Origin: Meandrina meandrites
Lineage: Eukaryota > Cnidaria > Anthozoa > Scleractinia > Meandrinidae
Length of the DNA stretch: 64,000 bases
Assembly (NCBI GenBank): GCA_963693305.1
Contig: OY855914.1
Coordinates: 20,082,472 to 20,146,471, forward strand
Direction of reading: 5' to 3'
The position numbers and the translations under genes are program-made. Position 1 is the first letter of the stretch, and the number at the start of each line of letters is the position of its first letter. Below the pieces are notes generated by a model. That model searched no databases, was not told the origin of the DNA, and worked only from the letters and a program-made list of their open reading frames with translations. This document shows, piece by piece, positions 11,898-21,843 of this stretch.

Positions 11898-12002
11898 CTG
11901 CATTTAGAATAACAGAAAGTCAGTCACGACATTAGACATATCCACTTCATTTTCCATGGTTATTTTCTGTTCCGAAGCATGGTGCGACTATGAATATTTC
12001 CA

Positions 12003-12026
12003 TCCCCCCCCCCCCCCCCCCCCCCC
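12003..12026. repeat. Poly(C) tract
   Basis: A run of about 24 cytosines in the intron between EGF 1 and propeller 2. The length may be unreliable in an assembly. Confidence 0.95.
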
Positions 12027-12203
12027 TTCAACGAAAATGAGAAGCAAGTCCATTGCAGTGTTACACCCAGCATTTAATTTGCGAGAAAAAAATAAACATC
12101 TGGTGGAAAGAGCCTTTAAGATAGTAAAAGGTTGTCTAAAATGTCTCGCCATCTTCGTTAAGATGAGTGAATATTGGCACAGTTTTACTGAAAATATTCT
12201 TAC

Positions 12204-12329
12204 TGTCTTCGCATGTCTTCCTGTCCTGCTTCACAGTCAAACCAGTAGGGCAGACACACTCGATACCAGAAGTTCTTGGAACACAAAAATGGCTGCATCC
12301 TCCATTGTTTATATAGCAAGGGCTTGAAC
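12204..12329 (-). CDS. LRP/sushi/HYR gene, exon: EGF module 1
   Basis: EGF module GSSPCYINNGGCSHFCVP, then IECVCPTGLTVKQDRKTC. The acceptor is CTTTAAAAG and the donor AGACA/GTAAGA. At 126 bases it is the same length as EGF exon 2. Confidence 0.91.
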
Positions 12330-12374
12330 CTTTTAAAGACAAAATATAAAAGATGAAAATGAAACAAGAAATCC

Positions 12375-12486
12375 TTAAAACTTAAATGGTAATGATCAAA
12401 CTATTTCAAACACCATGAGACCTCCATCGCTTAAAACTTAAATGGTAATGATCAAACTATTTCAAACACCATGAGACCTCCATCGC
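12375..12486. repeat. Exact 56-bp tandem duplication
   Basis: Two adjacent, identical 56-bp copies (12,375-12,430 and 12,431-12,486), each starting TTAAAACTTAAATGG, lie in the intron just upstream of EGF exon 1. The perfect identity points to a recent duplication or an assembly artefact. Confidence 0.95.
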
Positions 12487-12910
12487 TCAACTGATCTCGG
12501 TTAAGCTGTTAAATCGACTGTGAAGTGAACAAAATTGAACGCTCACCTTTCCATTTCTCGATTATAACTACTAATACTGACGTGAAGATAAAATAATTAT
12601 ACTAAAACAAAATCGAATTCAACTGGTTCACTTTCTTTTGTAAATTAAAAAATAAACGAGATCCGAATAATTGTCAAATTTATGACTTGTTAGGATTGTC
12701 TGGATTCTGCTCTGCATTGAAAAAAAAGGTACAAAAAGCTCATTATTTTTCGAACAAAAAGTAACAACAAATGTAACACTCTCCATCTACGGCAGCTTTT
12801 GGATTTGAAAAAGAAAATGGAGTTTGGTCCTCCCCCAAGAAGCCGTTTGTCTTAAAGTTCTTGCTAGGCATCACACATTTACGTATCCTTGGCATACAAC
12901 GGTCATTTAC

Positions 12911-13308
12911 CTGAAGGTTGCCGGGCGTAATCGTACGCTACAATGCCCATAGGACGTCCGCCATTGATGCTGTAGCTACCGAGCACTTCTCCAGTGGTGG
13001 CATCCATTTTGTGAACCTCTTTATGCGTATTCCAGTCAGTGAAAAACAAGAAAGGTGGAATCACAGTCAAGTCAAACGGATGTAAACCACTTTGTTGAAA
13101 AAGTTGCTTCCTGTTGTTGCCATTGTAGTCGACTGATTCTATCCTGTCCAATCGTGCATCCACCCAAAAAATACGTTTGTTTCCTTTGTCAAGTTCAATA
13201 CCATTAGGCCAATACAGATTTGTTGTCACGATAGCGGCTCTTTGATGTCCACTCAATGAAGCTTTTTCAATTCGTGGATGACTTCCCCAGTCTGTCCAGA
13301 TCATTAAG
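12911..13308 (-). CDS. LRP/sushi/HYR gene, exon: second half of beta-propeller 1
   Basis: Blades LMIWTDWGSHPRIEKASLSG, RIFWVDARLDRIESVDYNG and FLFFTDWNTHKEVHKMD. The acceptor is TAAAACACAG and the donor TTCAG/GTAAAT. It is 398 bases, the same length as the equivalent exon of propeller 3. Confidence 0.93.
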
Positions 13309-13734
13309 CTGTGTTTTAATAGATCACATGACCTCATTAAATTTTAAATGTACTCTTTAGTCGAGCTCACTGCTGAGAGATATTAATATCAGATATCAAA
13401 TTTAAAGATGATCATTGTATCAATTTTGCAACACGTTTTCCTTTTTAATCAGGAAGTGATCAAAGTTACCAAAAACCATGTGTCAAATGATAACCGAAGA
13501 AATTATCGCATTATGACGCGTTTTGATGTACGATCAAAACGCAGCATTCGTTTTGGATTGTTAGAAAAAAATACTATACTTGTGGTGTTTTCAGCTCTGT
13601 ATTCAGTTGTTCTATGAATATACTACATAACCACGCCAGCTGTTGAAGAACGCAAGTGAAATTCTGCATTTCCTCGTTTGGTTTAATATGCTGTCATGCA
13701 TGATTTTGGCATTTTACTGGTTAAAAATATTTAC

Positions 13735-14128
13735 CCGCTATCTGGATCCGTAGCAATTGCTCTGGGTGCGTCAAGTCCTGAGGAAATTATCGTACGCTGG
13801 TTATTGCCATATAGGTCTGATACGGATATTGTATCATAAGTTGTATCAGTCCAGTAAAGCTGTAATGATTTCCAATCCACTGCCAATCCGTCGCAAACTC
13901 CAATACCAGTTATGATTGTAGTCGTGCTTGCTGTGTCAATACGAAAACGTTTGATGTTTCGTTCTGTTACATCGCTCCAAAATATGTAACCCAAGTGAAA
14001 ATGAACGTCTATAGCAACAGCTCTTGTCAAATCGGTAATACTGGAATGAACGTCTGCAGTTTTGTAGTCCACGGTTAAAATATCAGACGTGTTTGATACC
14101 AGCAAGCAAGGAGTACCGCATAAAGCTC
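13735..14128 (-). CDS. LRP/sushi/HYR gene, exon: first half of beta-propeller 1 (most 5' exon seen)
   Basis: Begins GALCGTPCLLVSNTSDILTV, with blades YIFWSDVTERNIKRFRI and QLYWTDTTYDTISVSDLYG, ending APRAIATDPDSG. The acceptor is CTGGTCCCTAG and the donor GCGG/GTAAAT. An acceptor at its 5' edge means at least one more upstream exon, presumably with a signal peptide; I could not identify it between here and 30.7 kb. The only candidate, 14,083-14,265, is in another frame. Confidence 0.9.
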
Positions 14129-15002
14129 CTAGGGACCAGAAAACGAAAGAAAGGGGAAGTTGATCGTATCAGGATATGACCAAAATGATTGGTAATAACA
14201 CTTATAGCAACCCGAGAAAAGCACTGTTGGAAAATATATAGAGGAAGAAGGAACTGAGGGTGCATTTGATTGGGGAATCCGGATTTTTATTTGAAATTCA
14301 TCTCGAGAATGATTTCAGTGCATCATAACCCGATTTTAGTTTTACAAATCCATTAAGAGTTAAATTCACCAAATGGTGAGATAAAAGACTAACTTATCTA
14401 TTGCAGAGAGGGCGTCAGAGGGGGTATCAACAGCTATTTTACCGGTAGCCGCAATCCTGACCCTCGGACACAAGCTCATCATGGTATAACACAAGCAAAT
14501 ATTCATATTCAGCAATATTCTTTGTCGTGAAATTGTCCGTCTGGTTGGGTCAGCCCCCGAAAAAGAAAAAAAATCCCCGTTTGACGTGTTTTAGTTTAGC
14601 AGCAAAAGCTCGCTAGCGGAGCATAAATACCCAAGCGAAATTGGCACCACGATGACAGCATTTTCAGTGCAAGTATTCATAAATTATTTGGAAATCTTTA
14701 CATCTCCCCAACCTCCCCCTAGTCCTTCCAATTTAACTGAGATGTAGGGATATTGAACGGTCCTTAAAACATCATGAGACAGGTCTCGGCAAATTTTAGG
14801 CCAGTCTCGAAATATCGATGTCGCAAACTAGAGTCTCGGAATCTTGAGCTCGCAAAAAATAAAGCTGGTCTCCCCCTCGCCAGCCCTTTGAAATTTGAGT
14901 CTCCGAGTCTCGCAAACTAAGCAAAAATGTACATTCAAAGCAGCTCAAGCGTTCCTATTAAGGTCGCCACACACGAGGGGATCAAGGTTTGGAACGTTCT
15001 CA
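14129..15002. other. Intergenic or 5' intron, no gene found
   Basis: No coding domain recognised. The segment around 14,895-14,975 (phrases GAGTCTCGCAAACTAAGCAA and CAGCTCAAGCGTTCCT) is repeated, slightly diverged, at 23,775-23,840, so it belongs to a dispersed repeat. Confidence 0.5.
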
Positions 15003-15105
15003 CCATACCAGGCCCCCCATACCAGGCCCCCCATACCAGGCCCCCCATATCAAGCCCCCCATACCAGGCCCCCCATACCAGGCCCACCATATCAGGCCCC
15101 CCATA
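15003..15105. repeat. 14-bp tandem repeat (ATACCAGGCCCCCC)
   Basis: About seven tandem copies of a 14-bp unit with small changes (ATATCAAG, ATATCAGG variants). It passes directly into the 28-bp array, which shares the ATATCAAGCCCC core and is twice as long per unit. Confidence 0.95.
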
Positions 15106-15860
15106 CAAACAACTACATACAATATCAAGCCCCGAAACAACTACATACAATATCAAGCCCCGAAACAACTACATACAATATCAAGCCCCGAAACAACTAC
15201 ATACAATATCAAGCCCCGAAACAACTACATACAATATCAAGCCCCGAAACAACGACATACAATATCAAGCCCCGAAACAACTACATACAATATCAAGCCC
15301 TGAAACAACTACACACAATATCAAGCCCCGAAATCACGACATACAATATCAAGCCCCGAAACAACTACATACAATATCAGGCCCCGAAACAACTACATAC
15401 AATATCAAGCCCCGAAATCGCGACATACAATATCAAGCCCCGAAACAACTACATACAATATCAAGCCCCGAAACAACTACATACAATATCAAGCCCCGAA
15501 ACAACTACATACAATATCAAGCCCCGAAACAACGACATACAATATCAGGCCCCGAAACAACGACATACAATATCAAGCCCCGAAACAACTACATACAATA
15601 TCAGGCCCCGAAACAACTACATACAATATCAAGCCCCGAAACAACTACATACAATATCAGGCCCCGAAACAACTACATACAATATCAAGCCCCGAAACAA
15701 CTACATACAATATCAAGCCCCGAAACAACTACATACAATATCAAGCCCCGAAACAACTACATACAATATCAGGCCCCGAAACAATTGCAACTACATACAA
15801 TATCAAGCCCCGAAACAACTACATACAATATCAGTCCCCGAAACAACGACGTACAACTTC
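15106..15860. repeat. 28-bp minisatellite (AACTACATACAATATCAAGCC...)
   Basis: About 26 tandem copies of a 28-bp unit with the core ACAATATCAAGCCCCGAAAC. Variants (ATCACGAC, ATCGCGAC, CAGGCCCC) recur at scattered positions. Because 28 is one more than a multiple of three, all three forward frames stay open and encode the same rotating peptide, giving long ORFs of up to 346 codons. I read these as a repeat, not a protein gene. Confidence 0.97.
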
Positions 15861-17361
15861 ATTACAACAGGCAACCACTTCATACAAAATCTAGCCCCGA
15901 TTAAGAAACGCAAACATTGCTTTTGGTGGTGTTAAATGCATGTACTGACGCCGGTTTGTTAGATTTTGTTTATTTCCCAAGCAAATTTCTTTTCAAACAG
16001 AGCACTTCCTACATTTTGCTGGCAAGATTGAACAACACTCAGGAAGTGCTACTTAAAACTGTAAAAACTGTTAAAACTGTAAAAACTGTAAACGATACCG
16101 GTCTGTTAGTTGTTTAGATTTTCATGCGCGAGAAAAGCTCCAAACAATTTTGTTAGCTATGAGGCTGGTTCTCGTTTTGCTGCCGACTTTTCTCCTTTTT
16201 GTCTTTGTACTAATTCTTAAGATGCTTCACTTTGCACTGGCGCTATTTTTCGGTTTCCGAATCCCTTGTTTTTCATGTAGCGGTCTCGTCATATCCTCCC
16301 ATGCTTTCCGGCTGCCCTTGCTTTCAATTTTTTCGATGTTATCTGCACAAAGCTGCAAAAGAGAGAATTCGTGCGCATTAAATTGGCCATGTTGACGGAT
16401 TTTAAAAGCGCTTGTGAATTTTAAACCGGGAGCTGTGCACACAAGACGTCTGTGCAACATCACAATGAACATCAATCCAATTTACTTCGGTAATTCGGAT
16501 TTGATTGGCGTTGTGACAGGAGACAAATAAAAAAGTGTTTTTTTAAGGCCATAAGGCAAGCTATGGCCTGCTTCGAGGCAGGACATCCGCCTCTTTTATC
16601 TTAGGTGATGCGGCCATAGTTACGTATGGTCACCACAAAAGGACCTCAAGGGTTGCACATGCCGCAACCATATGGGTGAAGTTCTTAAGTTATTTTAATT
16701 TCACGATATTGTTCTGATTCCCGGTCAGAATAATTAGTGAAGTATGGAAAGCCGACAGTTTACTGTTTTATTTCTGCTGACATCAAGTAGCACTAGCGAT
16801 CAGCCCTACATCACGTCTGGAGAGAACAGCTCACGTTCGGACAACATGCCTGTCAATCATGCATAGCTTGTAGAACAGGCGGTTTATTTAGCACTACTGG
16901 GTCTTTTACAATTTATCAGGATAGATGTCCGGTGAGCAGCGGAAGATTGTAACAGCTTGAGTAATTTTTTGCTCCTACGTGATCAATTAGCGGAATATAA
17001 ACAATTATTTTAAGACGGATTCCGCTGAACGTTCGAGCAATAAGTGTAAAAATTATAAACAAAAATCTCCTTAAAGGACGGTAACACTTTGTACATTAAA
17101 ATAAAGTACATTAAAATAAGAAGAACATCAACTTCATTTTTTTTTCTTACGGGGTCAGCTTGGGGGCTACATTTAAGTTTCGATAAGTTCCTCTCGACTT
17201 TATTCAAACTGTTAGCATGCTACGAGTTCTTAGTTGCTCGAATACCTGATGGAGATCCACATGACATGGTGCGAAGAAAAAAAAAGCGGCTCAGGATCGA
17301 CAGAAATTGAAAGCAATTGTGGACGCCCTACGTCTCCCACGGGATAAAGAGGACTAGATTA
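15861..17361. other. Intergenic, transposon debris
   Basis: Contains a short AAAACTGT repeat (16,055-16,092) and a Myb/SANT-like coding fragment (listed separately). A GAGGCAGGACATC phrase near 16,575 recurs near 17,962. No complete gene is seen. Confidence 0.5.
16227..16475 (-). pseudogene. Fragment of Myb/SANT-like (Harbinger-type) DNA-binding protein
   Basis: The minus frame contains LCADNIEKIESKGSRKAWED, which matches the style of the second half of the Myb/SANT-like domain encoded beside PIF/Harbinger transposases. It resembles QLWTDNIERLESKDS at 17,447-17,896. Only a fragment is present, with no transposase nearby, so I treat it as transposon debris. Family assignment is from pattern recognition only. 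Confidence 0.45.
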
Positions 17362-18099
17362 TGGTAGGGGTCGCGTTGGAAGACATTTGTTCATATGTCG
17401 CTACCAAAACCTGATCGCGGGCAAATCCCAACATAACATAATCCAATTATAATGGCCAGGCTTGCGGTCGCGCACGAGCGACATATAGCAAAATACTACT
17501 GTCCTTGCTTTCCAGGCGTTCTATATTATCGGTCCATAACTGGACCAGGACAGCCTCGTCTCTTGTTTGCCATCGCTCGCGGCTCTTCTGGGTCGAAGGT
17601 CTGGGATTTGATGGCTCAATCGGGAGCGATGGCGATGGCGAAGGCGATAGCGTTTGTACTGTGGGATTTTGCTGCATGCCATGACTTGAATAATAAAACC
17701 CAGGGAATTGGAAAAATTCCGTCGAGCCACTTCCAGGAAAGTTAATTGAAGTCCCGGGTTGGTATAAAGAAGAGTAATGGTTAAAAGGATCGTTTGGATA
17801 TCTGTTCGCCATGATGGTGAGCTGAAAGTGCAGTCGAGTCTCTTGCGAAACCCAGGTATCTGGAAGTCTGTGTGTCTTCAAACCTGGCGTCGACATATTA
17901 TTTGACAGCTCTCCATTGTTTTTTACCTCTTTTGCCCGATATGACCCGCTCCGAGGCAGGACATCGGCTCTTTTGATCTTATGCCCTGCGAAGCTCGTAT
18001 GTCGGTAAGCGCGACATAAGGGTCGCGCTTGTCTGAGGCTAGCGATGACAGCTCAAACACCTATCCAAACACATTTGTCTTCCAACGCGACCCCTACCT
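17362..18099. mobile_element. Non-autonomous element with 24-bp inverted ends carrying Myb-like ORF
   Basis: ATGGTAGGGGTCGCGTTGGA at 17,362-17,381 is found in inverted orientation at 18,080-18,099 (TCCAACGCGACCCCTACC), and the match continues inward with AGACA/TGTCT. The segment encloses a Myb/SANT-like minus-strand ORF. A second, weaker inverted pair (around 17,012-17,028 and 18,120-18,134) lies outside it, suggesting nesting. Exact ends and target duplication are not resolved. Confidence 0.6.
17447..17896 (-). pseudogene. Myb/SANT-like DNA-binding protein, truncated (Harbinger-type)
   Basis: A 149-codon ORF with a Pro/Ser/Tyr-rich amino-terminal half and then SRERWQTRDEAVLVQLWTDN, the first helix region of a Myb/SANT-like domain. 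The frame ends soon after, so the rest of the domain is missing. Such proteins accompany PIF/Harbinger transposases. It lies between inverted repeats and no transposase is visible. Confidence 0.5.
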
Positions 18100-18139
18100 A
18101 TTAGTGGAATGCTTAGCGGAAACCGTCTTAAACGCTAAA

Positions 18140-18899
18140 GGCTGTGTTTTCACTAGGACAATTTTAGCTAGATAAAGTCAGAAAAGTCCGGAAATACAGT
18201 GAAAACACTTTGTCTAGTGTTTAGCGAGTTAACAATGCCAACTGTTTTCACAAGGAAAAACAACGGGTTTTCTCGCCTTTACAACAGGAAACTCACGTAG
18301 CGTTATACTACCTCGCAAGATGGCTTAACTTGTCCCGACAAATACCGCAGCCAATCGCATCGCGTGTAGTGACAGATTCCTGCCAAACAATCTGGCAAAA
18401 TTATTTTCCAGACGCTCGCCTTGTGGTTCTTTCGAAACAAAACCTTGTATGCTTATAAACATGGCTCACGAATTGCAAAACATTTCCCAATTCCTTCGCC
18501 GTTTTACAATTCCTCCGGGCCTTACCTGTTTCCAGCGTTGGCATGCAGAATCATTTCCCGCATTACGGGCAACCAGCAGTTCTTCAATACCAAATTCCTA
18601 TGTCACATGCGACACCCTCGACAAGCTCAGTAGTCTTGACTTACACTGCTTACAGCAACGAAAGCGAAAGTTCAACGAACGAAGAATATACAAAGCCAGG
18701 AGCTACGAACAGGAACCGTGGCTCCAACTGGACATTTTTGAAAGTTGCGCGGATTTGTAATTTGAATCTTTCGAGTTACTAGTGGCTTAACTTTTTTCCA
18801 GTGAAAACAGATGTCATGTTTAACTAGCTAATGTCGGACTGTAAACAAACACCTAGGAAGAATGTTCAGCTAGTTAATCGGCCTAGTGAAAACACAGCC
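18140..18899. mobile_element. Short element with 18-bp terminal inverted repeats (GGCTGTGTTTTCACTAGG)
   Basis: GGCTGTGTTTTCACTAGG at the left end is exactly mirrored by CCTAGTGAAAACACAGCC at the right end, 760 bp apart. GCTAG/CTAGC phrases repeat inside both ends. It carries a coding remnant (18,460-18,760) with a Myb-like start. No clear target duplication was found. Confidence 0.7.
18460..18760 (+). pseudogene. Possible Myb/SANT-like coding remnant
   Basis: Two overlapping frames are open. One starts MAHELQNISQFLRRF; the other runs into ESSTNEEYTKPG and then NRNRGSNWT, which resembles the start of a Myb/SANT-like domain preceded by a low-complexity leader. The domain breaks off at once. 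It lies inside the inverted-repeat element at 18,140-18,899. Weak evidence. Confidence 0.3.
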
Positions 18900-19405
18900 G
18901 GAAGGACGAGGTGTATCTGGAGATCCGTATACAAAGACCAGAAGATGATAAAATAAATATTTTTCGGTGTACGTGTGACAAAAACCTAAATAGATTCTAA
19001 TTTGATCGCGCTGCTGAAAAGGAATTATGTTCGGCGTAACATGCTACGTTATAAGCATTGTAGAGGGCAGGCTATATATGTTTCCGATAACACTTACGCC
19101 AGCCTTTGTACGTTTTTTAAATCTCACTACGATAGGCATCATGGAAATCTCGGCAGTGCGTATCCTTTTTAGCATATGTCGGTGTCCTACTGTCATTATT
19201 TCTCCATCAATCATTGAAGCAGGAATTTGGCACATCACAAATATTATCTGGGTGTCAAAAACGGGAGAGGTCTACAACGCGTGATTTTACTTTCACCTCG
19301 TGCTTCTTGCTGGATGTAGTGTTCTTGTCAGCTTGCTCTACGCTGTCCTTTACTGGATGAAGACACAATGTACGTACCACGAAGATTGCTGCACTAAAAT
19401 TGCAG

Positions 19406-19441
19406 TCAAACGTGATTGACCTGACACAAGACGCAATGGAG
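19406..19441 (+). CDS. Two-zinc-finger protein gene, candidate first coding exon
   Basis: A short open stretch ending LQSNVIDLTQDAME before a good donor (GGAG/GTATGT). VIDLT resembles a SUMO-interacting motif. The exon's 5' edge is unsure: the preceding TTGCAG could be an acceptor, or the exon may extend upstream and begin translation at the ATG just before the donor. The phase fits the next exon exactly. Confidence 0.45.
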
Positions 19442-19518
19442 GTATGTTAGTTTTTTTCTTTTTTCGGTATCGCCGTGGCCATTTCACCTGCTTTTATAAC
19501 ACTTTTCTTTCTTTTCAG

Positions 19519-19744
19519 ACTTTTCAGGAAAATGCTTCACATCATGTTTCTGTCATTCCCTCTGATTCGGATTTTCCGGCTACTTTTGATCGTTGTGGTG
19601 ATGAGACTTGTCCTTCACCTTGTAAAGGGCAGCAGTACCACTGCAGCCTTTGCCCAAAGATCGACAGAAAACCACTGCCGAAACAATGCAAACTGAAAGA
19701 GCATTTTCGAAAGAGGCACTGGGAACACAAAATTACTCGAGAAG
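19519..19744 (+). CDS. Two-zinc-finger protein gene, exon with C2H2-like finger 1
   Basis: Between an acceptor (CTTTCTTTTCAG) and a donor (GAAG/GTCAGT), phase 0 in and phase 1 out. It encodes an acidic, Ser-rich leader and then YHCSLCPKIDRKPLPKQC, followed by LKEHFRKRHWEH: a C-x2-C...H-x4-H finger with a long loop. The join to 21,158-21,360 preserves frame. I do not recognise the family; a nuclear DNA- or protein-binding role is only an inference from the fingers. Confidence 0.6.
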
Positions 19745-20359
19745 GTCAGTCCTATCATTTCTCTTCACTATAGTTCAATGTAGGTTTTACTCTGAAATAC
19801 CAGCTTGTCATTAACCGCTTGCAATGATTTGAAACATTAAGGTTAAGTTATAGCCTATTAGTTGATTCGTATCGCAGTTGTAGGGCTTGTCAAATACGCA
19901 CAATCATGAAGTCCATTTCGCTGTTTAGTTCATGTCTCTGCTCGCTAATTTTACACTGGTCTTTCATTAATAGTTTATTTCTTGCCAGAAACCTAAAATA
20001 CTATGTTGCTGATTCAAATTGAAATGGTGCTCGAAAATGTCGTTACAAGCGTTTAAAATGGCACACCGTCCGCAGAAACACTGCAGAATTTAGTTTCAGT
20101 ATTACGTTTATTTATAAAGTTAAAGCATCGATATGTTACATGTTATTTACAATGAAGTTACGAATTGACATAAGCGTAAATGTCTAATTAATTAATCACG
20201 TGATTTTTGTAATCCAGAGGTTTTCATGAGCCTACAGATCCCCCCTACACCCTGATCACGGCCCAATGATTAGCATTATTCCCACTGCCGGCCCCATTTA
20301 AGTGATTTGTTTTGTCGACAAATTTTCCGATAATCGCGAACCTTCCGCATAGCCTCAGC

Positions 20360-20402
20360 AAAAAAACAACAACAACAACAACAACAACAAACAAACAAAC
20401 AA
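20360..20402. repeat. (AAC)n and (AAAC)n microsatellite
   Basis: A run of AAC triplets followed by AAAC quartets in the intron of the zinc-finger gene. Confidence 0.9.
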
Positions 20403-20536
20403 AACCAAAAATTACACTATTAACAAAAACGGTCATTGCGCAACTACAAATGCGAACTGACAGGGGCCTGGTCAACTGACCATTCGTTTTTCACTATGTT
20501 AAGTTTATAACCACAAATGTAGACTTAGTTATGTTA

Positions 20537-20792
20537 AAAAACGAGAGACTGTGAATGTGACCCCCATTTTTTATTATCGAAATGTAATTAACAGCATAAG
20601 ATGCAACGTTCTGCAAAGTTTTAAAAAAGTCTGCACAGGGCGTTCAAAGCCACCTTAAATTTACGAAAATTTAAGGTGGCTCTGAACCCCATGTGCAGAT
20701 TTTTTTACAAACTTTGCTAAAAGTGGCATCTTGTCTTGCTGATCAAAATTTCATAATAACAAATGGGGGTCGCCGGGCTCGTTTTTGAGTTA
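20537..20792. repeat. Palindromic MITE, family A (centre GCCACCTTAAATTT...)
   Basis: Two arms of about 125 bp face each other around a near-perfect centre at about 20,648-20,681 (GCCACCTTAAATTT / AAATTTAAGGTGGC). The arms share AACGAG...GACCCCCATTTTTTATTAT and GCAAAGTTT phrases. The same family interrupts a Polinton gene at 47.8-48.3 kb. There is no ORF. Confidence 0.8.
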
Positions 20793-21157
20793 TTAGCATT
20801 TACGTCTAAAATGAAGGGTTTATTTAACAGGTTGTAGTGTTGCTATGGTAACATATTGTATAATAAAAATAATAGCAACGTGTTCACCAATCACTAATCG
20901 TTTGTTTGACACCACGATTGTGGCATCAACTGATAAAGAGTAGTTATAATGACCCATCAAAATTTAAGTCTGGGAAAGTGTTGGAAACGGTAGCCAGCCA
21001 CCTTAACATAAAACTTTCTTAAGGGATGAATGAACAGCTACTGAAAGGTTAAGAACCATTTAGAGTAACTCCCCTTTTCAACATTGAGAATCACCTTCAA
21101 TGGTTGTTTAAATACACATGTTCGGTTATTAACGGTCATTGTTCGTTTTCCTTGCAG

Positions 21158-21360
21158 ACAAAGCAATGCTTAAGTGCATTCTCTCGTGTTCGACATCTAC
21201 AGGGAAGACGCTTCAAAATCGCGGTCACTGGCACTGCTGTTACTGTGCGCGCGTTTTTGAACGAGCGAGTGCTATGAGTGTTCACCTAGATAGTCACTGT
21301 CATGGCAACGTTAAGGTTGGAAATGATACCACTTCTCGGTTTTATACAAGCCATTCATAA
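21158..21360 (+). CDS. Two-zinc-finger protein gene, last exon with C2H2 finger 2
   Basis: The acceptor is GTTTTCCTTGCAG, entered in phase 1. It encodes DKAMLKCILSCSTSTGK and a classic C2H2 finger (WHCCYCARVFERASAMSVHL, then DSHCH), and ends at TAA 21,358-21,360. The intron before it (19,745-21,157) carries a palindromic MITE. The whole predicted protein would be under about 165 residues. Confidence 0.6.
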
Positions 21361-21836
21361 ACGATCACTTGTATTCGTTATAAATGGACTATTTCTTTCA
21401 CAACAGAGCATTCAAGCAAGAATGGTTTCAATTCGACATGGTTTTTTAAATTCCAGAATTTCCGTTTACAGTGCATTTTACCGAAACTAGAATTAACAAA
21501 AGACATTTGGTGCCCAAAAATAATGCAATTTCATAAGACAAAAGCCTTTTTGATAAAGGTGGATTAAATATCGCGTGAATTTTTCGCCGAAGAAGAGTTC
21601 TTAAATGTATTAAAGTTTTAGATGTTGTAGCCGTGATTGAACAATTTGCGTTTCGTTTCTTTGACCTAGCCGCCGAGAAATTGTTTTATTCCTCTATTGA
21701 ATGATATACAGAGACTAACTTTCGCATTTTGGCAGGCAAGGTGAAATTGTACATTTGAAACCGTCACCGTTATTAGAGGCCATAAAAACAAACAAAGAAA
21801 AGCTGACGCTCTCTAAACGGAATATTTAGGTTGCTA
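21361..21836. other. 3' flank of zinc-finger gene
   Basis: No coding domain or repeat arms were seen between the zinc-finger stop codon and the transposon that begins at 21,844. Confidence 0.5.
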
Positions 21837-21843
21837 ATAACAT

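Noticed and set aside
14083..14265. Possible signal-peptide first exon of the LRP/sushi gene
   Set aside because: It is hydrophobic at its start but lies in a different frame from the propeller exon that it overlaps, and no donor site places it in phase.
14895..15935. A 346-codon and a 325-codon ORF encoding a Tyr/Asn/Pro/Thr-rich repetitive protein
   Set aside because: Both come from the 28-bp minisatellite, which is open in every forward frame. There is no non-repeat coding sequence, signal peptide or splice support.
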